The notes under the pieces: model-generated
Databases searched by the model: none
Told to the model about the DNA's origin: nothing
The model's input: the letters and a program-made list of their open reading frames with translations, nothing else
Shown here: in pieces, positions 8,500 to 17,192 of the stretch
How the letters are laid out: each line of letters opens with the position of its first letter
Numbering within the stretch: the first letter of the stretch is position 1
Assembly (NCBI RefSeq): GCF_947495025.1
Contig: NZ_CANLXG010000001.1
Coordinates: 1,612,001-1,676,000 of the forward strand
Reading direction: 5' to 3'
Origin: an uncultured Roseobacter sp.
GTDB lineage: Bacteria; Pseudomonadota; Alphaproteobacteria; Rhodobacterales; Rhodobacteraceae
Length of the DNA stretch: 64,000 nucleotides
Made by a program: the position numbers and the translations under genes

Positions 8500-9363
8500 A
8501 TGCCTTTCAAACCCGGTCGAAATGTGAACCTCTATGCGCTGACATGGCGTCTGCCGATCATCTTCTGGCAGTTCGTTTTCTTTGTCGGCCCGGTTCTGTT
8601 CATGGTCGCGATGTCGTTTTTCCTTGTGAAGAACTACCGGATGACCGAGGCATTCGAGTTCGTGAACTGGTCCCGGATGCTGAGCCGTGGCTATTTCTGG
8701 GACAGTTACTGGTACACAGTAATTATCGCATCCGTTTCGACTGTCTGTGCCATGTGCATTGCCTTTCCGGCAGCTTTCGCACTGGCTTTCCGTGCCTCTG
8801 AGAGCACCCGTCGCTGGGCAATTTTCCTGCTGATCATCCCGTTCTTTACCTCTTATCTGGTGCGCACCTTCTCGTGGTTTGTGATCCTGTCCGAGAGCGG
8901 GGTCGTCAATGCCATGCTGGCAACCATTGGTCTTGGTCCCTACACCATGCTCAACACCAACTTTGGCACACTTGTCGGCTACATGACCCTCACTCTGCCG
9001 CTGGTGGTGATCCTGCAGACTGTGACGATGGCGAACATCGACAAAACACTGGTTGAGGCCGCGCGCAATCTTGGCTGCTCAGCCTTTCGCACCATCTGGC
9101 AGGTGATCATTCCATTGTCCAAGACAGGTCTGATCATCGCCGCCATTTTCTGCTTTATTCTTTCTTTTGGTGACTTTGTGGCCCCCTTCTATCTCGGTGG
9201 CTCTCAGGAACCGACACTGCCCATCCTGATCCTCGATACCACCAAATCCGGTCAGCAATGGCCCCGTGCGGCGGTTGTTGCGATCATGATGATGCTGACA
9301 CTCTTTGCCATCGCTTTCATCGGCATCGCCCTTGCTTACCGCAAACCCAAAGGTGCGAAATGA
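8500..9363 (+). CDS. ABC transporter permease, PotB type
   Basis: A 287-aa inner-membrane permease with about six transmembrane helices (IFWQFVFFVGPVLFMVAMSF near the N-terminus). The cytoplasmic EAA loop reads EAARNLGCSAFRTIWQVIIP at roughly residues 186-205, which contacts the ATPase. Related to the PotB/PotC polyamine family. Its stop overlaps the start of the second permease (ATGA), so the two are translationally coupled and probably form a heterodimer. Substrate is not shown by the sequence. Confidence 0.9.
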   Translation: MPFKPGRNVNLYALTWRLPIIFWQFVFFVGPVLFMVAMSFFLVKNYRMTEAFEFVNWSRMLSRGYFWDSYWYTVIIASVSTVCAMCIAFPAAFALAFRASESTRRWAIFLLIIPFFTSYLVRTFSWFVILSESGVVNAMLATIGLGPYTMLNTNFGTLVGYMTLTLPLVVILQTVTMANIDKTLVEAARNLGCSAFRTIWQVIIPLSKTGLIIAAIFCFILSFGDFVAPFYLGGSQEPTLPILILDTTKSGQQWPRAAVVAIMMMLTLFAIAFIGIALAYRKPKGAK

Positions 9364-10160
9364 ACACCAACCGCGCCCTGAATGTGATCCTGGGGATTTA
9401 TGTAGCCCTGATCTTTGCCTTTGTTTTTGCGCCGATCATTTTCAGCATGATCTTTTCATTCAATTCCCAGCGCTTTCCCACGATACCGCTGGGCAGTTTC
9501 ACCACCGAGTGGTACGCGAAAATTCTCGCTGACCCGGATGTCTGGGAAGCCGCGCTCAACAGCCTGATCGTTTCGACCTGCACAGCACTGATTGCTACCT
9601 TTCTGGGCTTTTGCACGGCCTACTCGGACTTTCGCTATAACTTTCGCCTCAAAGGTCCCTATCTGGCGCTCATCCTGCTGCCGCCGACAATTCCGCTGAT
9701 TATCATGGCGCTTGCAATGCTGGCCTGGTTCTCGCGGATTGGCATGTCGGGGCAGTTGTATTCCGTGATCATTGCTCATTCGGTGCTGACCGCGCCCTTC
9801 GCCATGGCCGTGATCCGCCTGCGCCTGAACCAGATGGACCCTGATCTGGAATCCGCGGCATGGAACCTCGGCGGCTCGGAATGGCAGACCATGCGCCATG
9901 TGATCATCCCTTTCTGTAAACCAGCTATCGCCTCCGCGCTGTTCCTGACGGCTGCCGTGTCCTTCGATGAATTCGCGGTGTCGTGGTTTGTCTCGGGCCT
10001 GAACAAGACCCTGCCGGTGATCATCCTGGAAATCGTGCAGGGCAACATTGATCCCCAGGTCAATGCCATCGGCACATTTGTCTTCCTCATCTCCATGACC
10101 CTCGTCGTACTGGCTCAGATCTTCTTTGCCAGCCGCCAACTGAAGAGCATCAGAACATGA
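9360..10160 (+). CDS. ABC transporter permease, PotC type
   Basis: A 266-aa permease starting [19 protein letters not shown], with about six helices and the EAA-type loop [19 protein letters not shown] near residue 165. It should pair with the permease encoded just upstream. The ATG at 9360 overlaps the preceding stop; a longer frame upstream has no membrane-protein character. Its own stop overlaps the ATPase start (ATGA), continuing the coupled operon. Confidence 0.9.
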   Translation: MNTNRALNVILGIYVALIFAFVFAPIIFSMIFSFNSQRFPTIPLGSFTTEWYAKILADPDVWEAALNSLIVSTCTALIATFLGFCTAYSDFRYNFRLKGPYLALILLPPTIPLIIMALAMLAWFSRIGMSGQLYSVIIAHSVLTAPFAMAVIRLRLNQMDPDLESAAWNLGGSEWQTMRHVIIPFCKPAIASALFLTAAVSFDEFAVSWFVSGLNKTLPVIILEIVQGNIDPQVNAIGTFVFLISMTLVVLAQIFFASRQLKSIRT

Positions 10161-11242
10161 GCGAACCCCTCGTTGTCTTTGACAAGGTAGAAAAAAAATT
10201 CGGGTCTTTTGTGGCCGTCAAACAGCTGGATTTCGAAATACGCGAGGGAGAATTCCTGGCGATTATGGGTCCTTCGGGCTGTGGCAAGACGACTACATTG
10301 CGCATGCTGGCAGGGCTTGAAGCTCCCAGCGTCGGTGAAATCCGTCTGCAGGGTCAGGTTATGAACAACGTTGCGCCGCATCAGCGCGACACACCTCTGG
10401 TGTGGCAGTCACTGGCTCTGTTTCCCTTCCTGACCGCCCGGCAAAATGTCGAGTTCGGCCTCAAGATGCGTGGTGTTGATGCGGCAGAGCGTAAGGAGCG
10501 TGCGCTCAGATGGCTCGACAAGATGGGTATACTGGAATTTGCCGACCGCAATATTTCGACCCTGTCCGGCGGACAGAAGCAGCGTGTTGCCCTTGCCCGT
10601 TCGCTGGTGATGGAACCGCAGATCCTGCTGCTGGATGAACCGCTCTCCGCCCTTGATGCCCACCTGGTAATACGCATGCAGGCGGTGCTCACCGACCTGC
10701 AGCGCGAACTTGGCATTACTTTCGTCTATGTAACCCATTCGCAGTCCGAGGCCTTTGCAATGGCTGACCGCGTTATCATCATGGGCAAAGGCGAGATTGC
10801 TCAGATCGGGACGCCCAAGGACATCTACCGCGCGCCCGCCAACCAGTTCGTCGCCGAGTTTGTCGGCCGCAACAACATCCTGTCGGGCAGGGTCGCAGCA
10901 CTGTCCGCCGACAGCGCACGCATCACCACACCTTCGGGCGATTTCACTGTGCCTACCAATGACGTTTCCCTGACCGAAGGTCACAATGCGAGCTTTGTCA
11001 TCTCCGCCGATCTGGTACACATCTCGCTGGCCGAACCTGAGAGTGGCAACCGGGCATTCTGCAGGCTGATCTCGGAAGAGTTTGTAGGCTCTATGGTCAC
11101 ACTGTTCCTTGAGGACAGGCATGGCCAGGAATTCAAGGTCCAGATGCAGGAGCGCGAGCTGTCCAGGTTCGATCTGCACAGCGGAGATGAGATCTGGCTG
11201 TCATGGGACACTGCAAGCGCACACGTCCTGAACGAAACATGA
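10157..11242 (+). CDS. ABC transporter ATP-binding protein, PotA type
   Basis: A 361-aa ATPase. Walker A is GPSGCGKTT (about residues 38-46), the signature is LSGGQKQR and Walker B is [13 protein letters not shown]. The switch His is in YVTHSQSEA, and a C-terminal TOBE-type domain follows from about residue 240. It energises the two-permease importer. The Q-loop segment [11 protein letters not shown] is normal. The stop overlaps the next gene's ATG, so the downstream deacetylase-fold enzyme is made with the transporter. Confidence 0.92.
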   Translation: MSEPLVVFDKVEKKFGSFVAVKQLDFEIREGEFLAIMGPSGCGKTTTLRMLAGLEAPSVGEIRLQGQVMNNVAPHQRDTPLVWQSLALFPFLTARQNVEFGLKMRGVDAAERKERALRWLDKMGILEFADRNISTLSGGQKQRVALARSLVMEPQILLLDEPLSALDAHLVIRMQAVLTDLQRELGITFVYVTHSQSEAFAMADRVIIMGKGEIAQIGTPKDIYRAPANQFVAEFVGRNNILSGRVAALSADSARITTPSGDFTVPTNDVSLTEGHNASFVISADLVHISLAEPESGNRAFCRLISEEFVGSMVTLFLEDRHGQEFKVQMQERELSRFDLHSGDEIWLSWDTASAHVLNET

Positions 11243-12135
11243 TCCGCAACCCTATTCCGTGGCCCAATGGGGCCAGATGCGCGGTGGCGATCACCTTTGA
11301 TATGGATGCAGACAGCCTGATCCATATCGCAAGGCCCGAGGACAGCCACGACCGGCTCTACCCGATATCGATGGGGCGGTACGGCCCGTTGGTCGCGCTG
11401 CCCCGTATCCTCGACACCTACCGGCGGATGGAGCTGAAACAGTCCTTTTTTATCCCCGGCTGGTGCCTTGAAACCTATCCTGATATCGCCGCAGCAATCC
11501 TGCAGGACGGCCACGAGATCGGCCATCACGGCTATCTGCACGAGGACCCGATCCGGACCCGCGGTCAGCAGCGTGAATGGTTTGAACGCACACTGGATGC
11601 ACACAGCCGCATCTGCGGTCAAAAACCCCGCGGGTACCGCGCACCTGTCTATAATATCACGCAGGAGGTCATCGATCTGATGATCGAGCATGGCATGCGC
11701 TATGACAGCTCCATGATGGGTGATGACATCCCTTATCAGCTGCAGACCACCTCGGGATCGCTTTACGAGATGCCGGTGCACTGGGGCACGGACGACTGGC
11801 CCCCCTTCGCCCACTATGACGAAATCGGCTATATGATGCCGGTTGCCGGTCCCTCTCATGGCCTGAGCGGATTCTGGGAAGAATTTGAGGCACAATATGA
11901 AGCGGGCGGCTTTTTTATGCTGATCATCCACCCGTTTCTGACTGGGCGCCTCGCGCGCTGGAAACAGGTGGAAGCATGGATTACCCGGACCCGTGAGACG
12001 AAAGACGTCTGGTTTGCAACCCTCGAGCAGATCGCGGATCATATGGATTTGCTGCAGGAAGCGGGCACCTGGTCACCCAGTGTGGACAAACTGCCATACT
12101 ACAGCGGCCCTGTTTTGAAGGAACGATCCCCATGA
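11239..12135 (+). CDS. Polysaccharide-deacetylase/allantoinase-fold hydrolase
   Basis: A 298-aa NodB-fold protein. CAVAITFDMDADS is motif 1 (metal Asp), GHEIGHHGYLHED motif 2 (His pair), and RGYRAPVYNI the following Arg motif. PuuE and related cyclic-amide hydrolases share the fold, so it may open a cyclic amide rather than deacetylate a polysaccharide. It has no signal peptide and sits inside an operon with an importer and a base deaminase, which favours a small cytosolic substrate. The ATG overlaps the ATPase stop. Unlike PuuE-type proteins it keeps a metal-binding HxxxH-like arrangement. Exact substrate unknown. Confidence 0.82.
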   Translation: MIRNPIPWPNGARCAVAITFDMDADSLIHIARPEDSHDRLYPISMGRYGPLVALPRILDTYRRMELKQSFFIPGWCLETYPDIAAAILQDGHEIGHHGYLHEDPIRTRGQQREWFERTLDAHSRICGQKPRGYRAPVYNITQEVIDLMIEHGMRYDSSMMGDDIPYQLQTTSGSLYEMPVHWGTDDWPPFAHYDEIGYMMPVAGPSHGLSGFWEEFEAQYEAGGFFMLIIHPFLTGRLARWKQVEAWITRTRETKDVWFATLEQIADHMDLLQEAGTWSPSVDKLPYYSGPVLKERSP

Positions 12136-12575
12136 ATGCTGATGACACACGCCTTTTGCGGATAGCTTACGAGGAAGCCAGTGCCGGTTTTGATGAAGGT
12201 GGCTGTCCGATCGGATCAGTGCTTGCCCGGGGGGGCGCTGTTGTCGCACAGGGGCGCAACCAGAGGGTACAGCAGGGAGACCCGATCGCCCATGGTGAGA
12301 TGGACGCACTGCGAAAGGCGGGGCGGCAGAAGACCTATCGGGATACAACGCTGTACACGTCACTGAGCCCCTGCATGATGTGTGCCGGCACCATCATTCA
12401 ATTCGGCATCCCGAGAGTTGTCATCGGCGAGAACCAGAACTTTGGCGGAAACGAAGACTTCCTGCGATCAAAGGGTGTGGAGGTGATCGTTGCAAATGAC
12501 CCCGACTGCATCGCGCTGATGAAACGATTTATCACAGAGAAACCGACTTTATGGGCTGAGGACATCGCTGAATAG
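12132..12575 (+). CDS. Yeast-type (Fcy1-like) cytosine/base deaminase
   Basis: A 147-aa zinc-dependent deaminase. HGEMDALRKAG supplies the zinc His and catalytic Glu, and LSPCMMCAGTI the two zinc Cys. Compared from memory with yeast cytosine deaminase Fcy1 it aligns along its full length (DTTLYTxLSPCxMC, YGIPR/FGIPR, VGEN/IGEN, and a C-terminus with DWFEDIGE versus LWAEDIAE). That is closer than to TadA or guanine deaminase. Cytosine to uracil plus ammonia is therefore the best guess; creatinine or a related cyclic amidine is an alternative given the nearby creatinase. It is the last gene of the ABC operon, coupled by ATGA. Confidence 0.82.
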   Translation: MNADDTRLLRIAYEEASAGFDEGGCPIGSVLARGGAVVAQGRNQRVQQGDPIAHGEMDALRKAGRQKTYRDTTLYTSLSPCMMCAGTIIQFGIPRVVIGENQNFGGNEDFLRSKGVEVIVANDPDCIALMKRFITEKPTLWAEDIAE

Positions 12576-13216
12576 TTTTCCGAGCCGACCGCGTTTGTCC
12601 GGAAACCGGCCCGGGTCGGTTTCAGAAGCACCTCTGGTCCGTCTGCGGAATATGCGTTTATCCCTGATGTCTTCAGGGCAATACAGACACCGCGCGACAC
12701 CATAAAAAACCGGTGTCATAGAAGCACGCGTTAACAGTGGCATCGACATCGGTGCAAAGTGACACTTCCTTTCGCAACACCAGAGTGGCGATTGCGACGT
12801 CCAGGCCGCCCTGAATACAGGTCGGGCAACCCGCACAACCGCATCAGACAGCCCGTCCGGTGCAGCGGGACCGACACAGTCACGGGCGCTGTTTCCGGGA
12901 TAACGTTGCGCTGCATCCGCTCTGTTGATGCGAGGATGTCAAAGACATTGCCGGCTTGTGACGAACACGCTTTTTCAGAAGACAGGCACGGCCAGGACGA
13001 GCCTGCGAAGGGTGCGGGCAGAAATCATCTGCCTTATACCGGCCTGCGCGATGACAGGACAATCGCCGCTCTCTGTCCTGCAGGAGGGCAGAACCAGAGC
13101 ATTGGCAGAAAACGGATGAATGACGTTTCAAATAGCGGAAATATTTACTCCGGGCGACCAAAGCCCTGAAAGTTAACGTGGACGTCGCCGCTCAGGTCAC
13201 TATCCTCGCTACTGCC
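12576..13216. other. Intergenic region without recognised gene
   Basis: About 640 bp between the deaminase and the GlxA-type regulator. Frames on both strands lack family motifs and strong ribosome-binding sites. It should contain the regulator's promoter, but I see no clear -35/-10 pair or palindrome. Confidence 0.5.
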
Positions 13217-14254
13217 ATGAAAACCAATCAACCGGATACCAGGCTCGGACCCGAAGTGGTCCCGGAAGGCGCATTTTTCTTCCCGGTCGAAAGCTTCAGA
13301 GCTCCGATGGATCTGGGGTTTCTGTTACTGCCACGCTTTACTTTGCTGGCCTTCAGTGCAGCCCTTGATCCGCTGCGGATTGCAAACCAGCTGGCCCAGA
13401 AACCCCTGTACCGCTGGACCGTTTTTTCCGAAAACGGAGAGGCAGTCAGCTCATCCTCCGGAATGGACGTCAGCGTCCACGGCAGCCTGGATACGCTTCC
13501 GAAAGATCTTCGTCTGATCGTCTGTTCAGGAAATCAGGGACTGGAGGCCGCAAACGAAACCACCGTCGCGCATATCCGGAAACATGTCCGGTTCGGCGGG
13601 AAAACCGGTGGTATCTGCACGGGCGCCGCCACTCTTGCGCGCGCCGGGCTGCTGCAGGATCGTACCTTCACGTTGCACTGGGAAAACCAGCCCGGGTTTG
13701 TGGAGAGCTTTCCCGACCTGCTCCCGTCCGCTCGGCGTTTTGAAATTGATGGCGATCTGTGGACCTGTGGGGGCGGTGCCGCAGCAACCGAGATGATGCT
13801 CTCCGTCATCCAGCGGGACTTTGGCCGCGACTTTGCTGTTGTTGTTTCTGATATGTGCCTGAATGGCGGTGATCTGGAACCACGCACAGCGCAGCGCTCT
13901 TCGCTCGCCCGCGCACTCAGCACCCGGAACGCGAGGCTGGTACAGGTTGTTCAGGCGATGTACCACAACATCGAAGACCCTGTGACCTTTGACGACCTCA
14001 GCGAAATGACCGGCCTGTCACGGCGCCAGATTGAGCGTCAGTTCAGACAATATCTGGGCGGAACCCCAATGACGGTTTACCGCAATATCCGGCTGGACCG
14101 TGCGCGGGCTCTCGTTATCGAAACAGATATGACAATCGCAGAAATAAGCGCGGCCTGCGGCTTCAATTCCACTGGTGTATTCTCACGCCATTACAGAGAC
14201 CGGTTTGGCAGTGCTCCGTCTGTGCACCAGAACAACAGGCAAAAAACCGAATGA
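13217..14254 (+). CDS. GlxA-family (DJ-1/PfpI plus AraC) transcriptional regulator
   Basis: A protein of about 345 aa. The N-terminal class-I glutamine-amidotransferase-like domain (GFLLLPRFTLLAFSAALDPL, GGICTGAATLARAG) is followed by a C-terminal AraC double helix-turn-helix (DLSEMTGLSRRQIERQF, TIAEISAACGFNSTGVFSRH). Members of this family control quaternary-amine, sarcosine and creatine catabolism in other bacteria. Its neighbour is a creatinase, with which it converges on a shared hairpin, so creatine control is plausible. The start is uncertain: ATG 13217 or GTG 13178, neither with a good Shine-Dalgarno. Confidence 0.85.
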   Translation: MKTNQPDTRLGPEVVPEGAFFFPVESFRAPMDLGFLLLPRFTLLAFSAALDPLRIANQLAQKPLYRWTVFSENGEAVSSSSGMDVSVHGSLDTLPKDLRLIVCSGNQGLEAANETTVAHIRKHVRFGGKTGGICTGAATLARAGLLQDRTFTLHWENQPGFVESFPDLLPSARRFEIDGDLWTCGGGAAATEMMLSVIQRDFGRDFAVVVSDMCLNGGDLEPRTAQRSSLARALSTRNARLVQVVQAMYHNIEDPVTFDDLSEMTGLSRRQIERQFRQYLGGTPMTVYRNIRLDRARALVIETDMTIAEISAACGFNSTGVFSRHYRDRFGSAPSVHQNNRQKTE

Positions 14255-14280
14255 AGTGAGCAGTTGCTCCTGCTCACTTC
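14253..14280. terminator. Bidirectional terminator hairpin between regulator and creatinase
   Basis: A perfect 11-bp stem, GAAGTGAGCAG (14253-14263) with CTGCTCACTTC (14270-14280), and a 6-nt loop. It begins inside the regulator's stop codon and lies 16 bp from the creatinase stop. Position between convergent genes supports a shared terminator. Confidence 0.8.
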
Positions 14281-14295
14281 GGGTATTGTAAAAAA

Positions 14296-15498
14296 TCAGC
14301 CGACGACGTTGAAGTCCGGACCGTATGGATAGCCCGTGATGTTCTCGTTGCCCTCCTCGCTGATGATCAGAATGTCATGCTCGCGGTAACCACCGGCACC
14401 GGGCTGGCCCTCGGGGATCGTCAGCATCGGCTCCATCGAGATAACCATGCCCGGTTCCAGTACCGTGTCGATATCCTCACGAAGCTCGAGGCCCGCCTCA
14501 CGGCCATAATAATGAGACAGCACCCCAAAGGAGTGGCCATACCCGAATGTCCGGTATTGCAGCAGATCACGCTCTGCGAAGAATTCGTTGATCTGATGGG
14601 TGATCTCGGCACAGGTGGCACCCGGTTTCAGCAGGCTGATTCCCAGTTCATGTGCAGCCACATTGGCTTCCCAGATTTTCAGACTGGCTGCGTCAACCTC
14701 CTCGACAAACAGCGTCCGCTCAAGCGCAGTATAATAACCGGAAATCATGGGAAAGGTGTTCAGGCTCAGGATATTGCCCCGTTCCAGCTGGCGGCAGGTG
14801 ACCGGGTTGTGAGCACCATCCGTATTGATGCCGGACTGGAACCAGACCCAGGTGTCACGGATTTCTGAATCAGGAAAGCGCCGGGCAATTTCCAGCTCCA
14901 TTGCATTTCTGCCCGCCATTGCCACATCTATTTCGCGCGCACCTGCTTTGATGGCGTCCCTGATGGCATATCCGCCGACATCGGCCGTGGCCGCCCCTGC
15001 GCGGATCAGTTCGATCTCGGCCGCGGATTTGTGCATGCGCAGACGCATGGTTGTGGGTGCGATGTCTTTCCTGTCGGATGGTGCAAGGAATTCATCCAGC
15101 AACGCCAGTTGCGTATATGAGATGTGATCGCCTTCAAAGCCGATGACTTTGCCTGATCCTGTGACGGACTGGATTGCGCGCCAGTAGTTGTTCCGCTGCC
15201 AGTCAGTATAGGTGATGTTATCGCCATAGCCGCGCCGCCACGGCTGGGCCGCGTCGATACCAGCGCTGAAGGTGACGGTTTCAGTGGGCGTCACGACCTG
15301 CGCATAGGGGCGGCCGAATGAGCAATACAAAAACCCGGAATAGTAGGCCACATTGTGCATCGAGGTCAGCACACAGGCGTCGACGCCCATTTCGGCCATC
15401 TGCGCGCGCAGTTTGGCCAGACGCGCCTCATACTCTGCATCGGAAAACGGAAGGGTCTTCTGACCCTGGTGAAAGCGGTAATGTTGTGGGCGTTCCAT
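14296..15498 (-). CDS. Creatinase (creatine amidinohydrolase)
   Basis: A 400-aa M24-fold protein, close to the usual creatinase length (about 403). It matches Pseudomonas creatinase as I recall it in NVAYYSGFLYCSFGRPYA, WFQSGINTDGAHNP, GYYTALERTLF, LQYRTFGYGHSFG and SMEPML. The catalytic His is His230 (in GAHNP), with Glu in ALERT and in SMEP. The enzyme splits creatine into sarcosine and urea. These signatures separate it from ectoine hydrolase and Xaa-Pro peptidases, which are the main alternatives. AGGAG lies 8 nt before the ATG at 15498. No sarcosine oxidase or urease gene is in view; allophanate hydrolase at 57.8 kb could act on urea-derived allophanate. Confidence 0.87.
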   Translation of the reverse strand: MERPQHYRFHQGQKTLPFSDAEYEARLAKLRAQMAEMGVDACVLTSMHNVAYYSGFLYCSFGRPYAQVVTPTETVTFSAGIDAAQPWRRGYGDNITYTDWQRNNYWRAIQSVTGSGKVIGFEGDHISYTQLALLDEFLAPSDRKDIAPTTMRLRMHKSAAEIELIRAGAATADVGGYAIRDAIKAGAREIDVAMAGRNAMELEIARRFPDSEIRDTWVWFQSGINTDGAHNPVTCRQLERGNILSLNTFPMISGYYTALERTLFVEEVDAASLKIWEANVAAHELGISLLKPGATCAEITHQINEFFAERDLLQYRTFGYGHSFGVLSHYYGREAGLELREDIDTVLEPGMVISMEPMLTIPEGQPGAGGYREHDILIISEEGNENITGYPYGPDFNVVG

Positions 15499-15939
15499 CA
15501 AACCAACTCCTATCAACGGCATGAGCACAGAAATGACGGGAGCAGAAATCCCCCCTCATCGCTCACACGACAAAGCAAGATCCCGGCGTTCAGGATGGTG
15601 ATACAGGGCATGCACTATGTGCTGGCGACGCCATCGCCGGCCCTCGCTGCCAGTAGTACACCAGTTCAGGTAATTCAATATCACCTCAGCGCCACATGTG
15701 TCGTTTTCAGTACACGGGCGGCAGGATCGTTGATTTTCAGGGCACAGCATCCGGAACTGACTGTGGCCGGACCCCGATTATCACAAACGTCAGTGCGTTG
15801 GGCAGGGCGGAACGCGAATACGCGCGCTCCCGGGGCATTTCTTATTCTGTGTCCCCACCAAAACCGGCCAGCTGACACGCCGTTACTGCGAGGTCGCAGC
15901 GCCCGGAGATGCAGGCAATCATATGATGGCCGGAAACTT
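15499..15939. other. Intergenic region without recognised gene
   Basis: About 440 bp between two minus-strand genes. It presumably holds the creatinase promoter and the end of the upstream metal operon. No motif-bearing frame, strong hairpin or palindrome was identified. Confidence 0.5.
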
Positions 15940-16839
15940 TCAGTTGGAGCTCAGGGCCGCCGCCTCGGAGAGATCCGAAACTGCACTTTCAAAGGACTGC
16001 AGAAAAGTGCCGTGTGCCCCCTCGCTGGCCCAGGGTTCAAAAATAACACTTTGCAGTCCAAGTGCTTCTGCTGCCTCGATGGCTTTGCCAGGAGGCTGTG
16101 CTTCCCAGATCAGGATCCGCGCACCCAGTTCACCTGTGAGCTGCTCCAGTTCTGCGAGCTGATCTTCTGTTGGTGATGCACCCGCCTCCCATTCGAGCGA
16201 GGAAACCGACAGCCCATACCGTCTTGCAAAATATTGGTATCGCGGGTGCGTTGCGATCATTGCGACGCCCTGCAGTCCCATCAGTGAACCGCGTGCCCTG
16301 GTATCGACTTCCATGAGTGCCGAAGTCAGGGCGGCCAGTCTCGCCTCTACATCCGTTGAGGCGGCGAGGTTGCGTGAAATAATTGCTGACGCGATGGCTT
16401 CCGCCTGAGCCACTGCGAGCGTGGGATCGAGCCAGACGTAAGAGGCCAGCCCTTCGTGCGAGTGTTCGCCCCCATCTCCATGACTGTGGGTGATGCTCCT
16501 GGTGACGATGAACTGTTCTTCGACCGCGGCAGAGGTGTTCACAACACGCGACCGAGAAAGCGACACCCGGTCGACCCAGGCAGCAAAGCCGGCGCCGTTC
16601 AGAAGAACCAGATCGGCCGATTGTACAATAGTGATATCAGCAATAGAGGGGCGCCAGAATGAGGGATCAACGCCGTCAGGTACCAGAAAAAGGACCTCCG
16701 CCTCTCCGTCAAAAAGGCGCGCGGCAAAATAGTGAAGCGCCTGATTGACAGCGACAACACGCGGCCGGTCCTGTGCCAGCGCCGCGCTGACCGAAAGCGC
16801 GACCGCAGCGAAAACAAAGACAACCCTCAAAAACCGCAT
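15940..16839 (-). CDS. TroA/ZnuA-like metal-binding periplasmic protein
   Basis: About 299 aa, with a signal peptide MRFLRVVFVFAAVALSVSAALA. The fold is that of cluster 9 metal-binding proteins: SADLVLLNGAGFAAWVDR, a His loop THSHGDGGEHSHEG, YVWLDP, ATHPRYQYFARRYGL. Ligand positions differ from ZnuA: DPSFWRPS stands where DPHxxxP is usual and SYVWLDP where HVWLDP is usual. Only the THPRY His is clearly kept, apart from the His loop. GGGAG lies 9 nt before 16839. It is the last gene of a six-gene operon with NikK/NikL-like proteins and a MacB-type ABC pair, pointing to metal transport with altered coordination. Confidence 0.82.
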   Translation of the reverse strand: MRFLRVVFVFAAVALSVSAALAQDRPRVVAVNQALHYFAARLFDGEAEVLFLVPDGVDPSFWRPSIADITIVQSADLVLLNGAGFAAWVDRVSLSRSRVVNTSAAVEEQFIVTRSITHSHGDGGEHSHEGLASYVWLDPTLAVAQAEAIASAIISRNLAASTDVEARLAALTSALMEVDTRARGSLMGLQGVAMIATHPRYQYFARRYGLSVSSLEWEAGASPTEDQLAELEQLTGELGARILIWEAQPPGKAIEAAEALGLQSVIFEPWASEGAHGTFLQSFESAVSDLSEAAALSSN

Positions 16840-16844
16840 CACAT

Positions 16845-17192
16845 TCAGCTCCCACATTTCCGAGCGATATCCTCGGGTGTCACGATCCAGTAGTTGTCGT
16901 GGCTGCCGGTATCCACCTCTATCAGCAGTCCACCTGAGTGATCCACGCTGTCGAGCGGCACCTGTGCGGTGCCGTCACTCTGAAGCTGGAGCGTTGTAAG
17001 CAGGTTGTTCTCACCGTCAAGAATCCGGACATCGCCCTGTTGGGTGACTTTCCCGTTGGAAAATTTCGCCTCGACCGAAACGGCCACGCAATCGACAGAG
17101 GCAAAGACCACAAGCTGATGCGCCGCCGCCCCAAGCGGGGCGACGACAGCAAGGCCTGAAAGGACGAGCGCCCGGATCACTGACCCGGCCAC
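16845..17192 (-). CDS. Small NikL-like periplasmic protein
   Basis: A 115-aa exported protein. The signal peptide ends in GAAAHQLVVFASVD, so the mature protein probably starts at or near His. The pattern AHQLVVFASVDCVAVSVEAK, then FSNGKVTQQGDVRIL and a beta-rich tail, resembles NikL-type proteins (AHKLxVFAYVEG...YFSxG), which accompany nickel/cobalt ECF transporters. A mature N-terminal His is a metal ligand in the related NikK. The gene overlaps the upstream DUF4198 gene by 16 bp. Single Cys residues near 34 and 113 could form a disulfide. Family call is from pattern memory. Confidence 0.6.
   Translation of the reverse strand: MAGSVIRALVLSGLAVVAPLGAAAHQLVVFASVDCVAVSVEAKFSNGKVTQQGDVRILDGENNLLTTLQLQSDGTAQVPLDSVDHSGGLLIEVDTGSHDNYWIVTPEDIARKCGS

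Noticed and set aside
12759..13169. 136-codon plus-strand frame between the deaminase and the GlxA regulator
   Set aside because: No family motif, no ribosome-binding site, low-complexity Arg/Pro-rich product typical of chance frames in GC-rich DNA.
15355..16176. 273-codon plus-strand frame between creatinase and the TroA-like gene
   Set aside because: Runs antisense through two recognised genes and shows no motif; the minus-strand genes explain the open frame.
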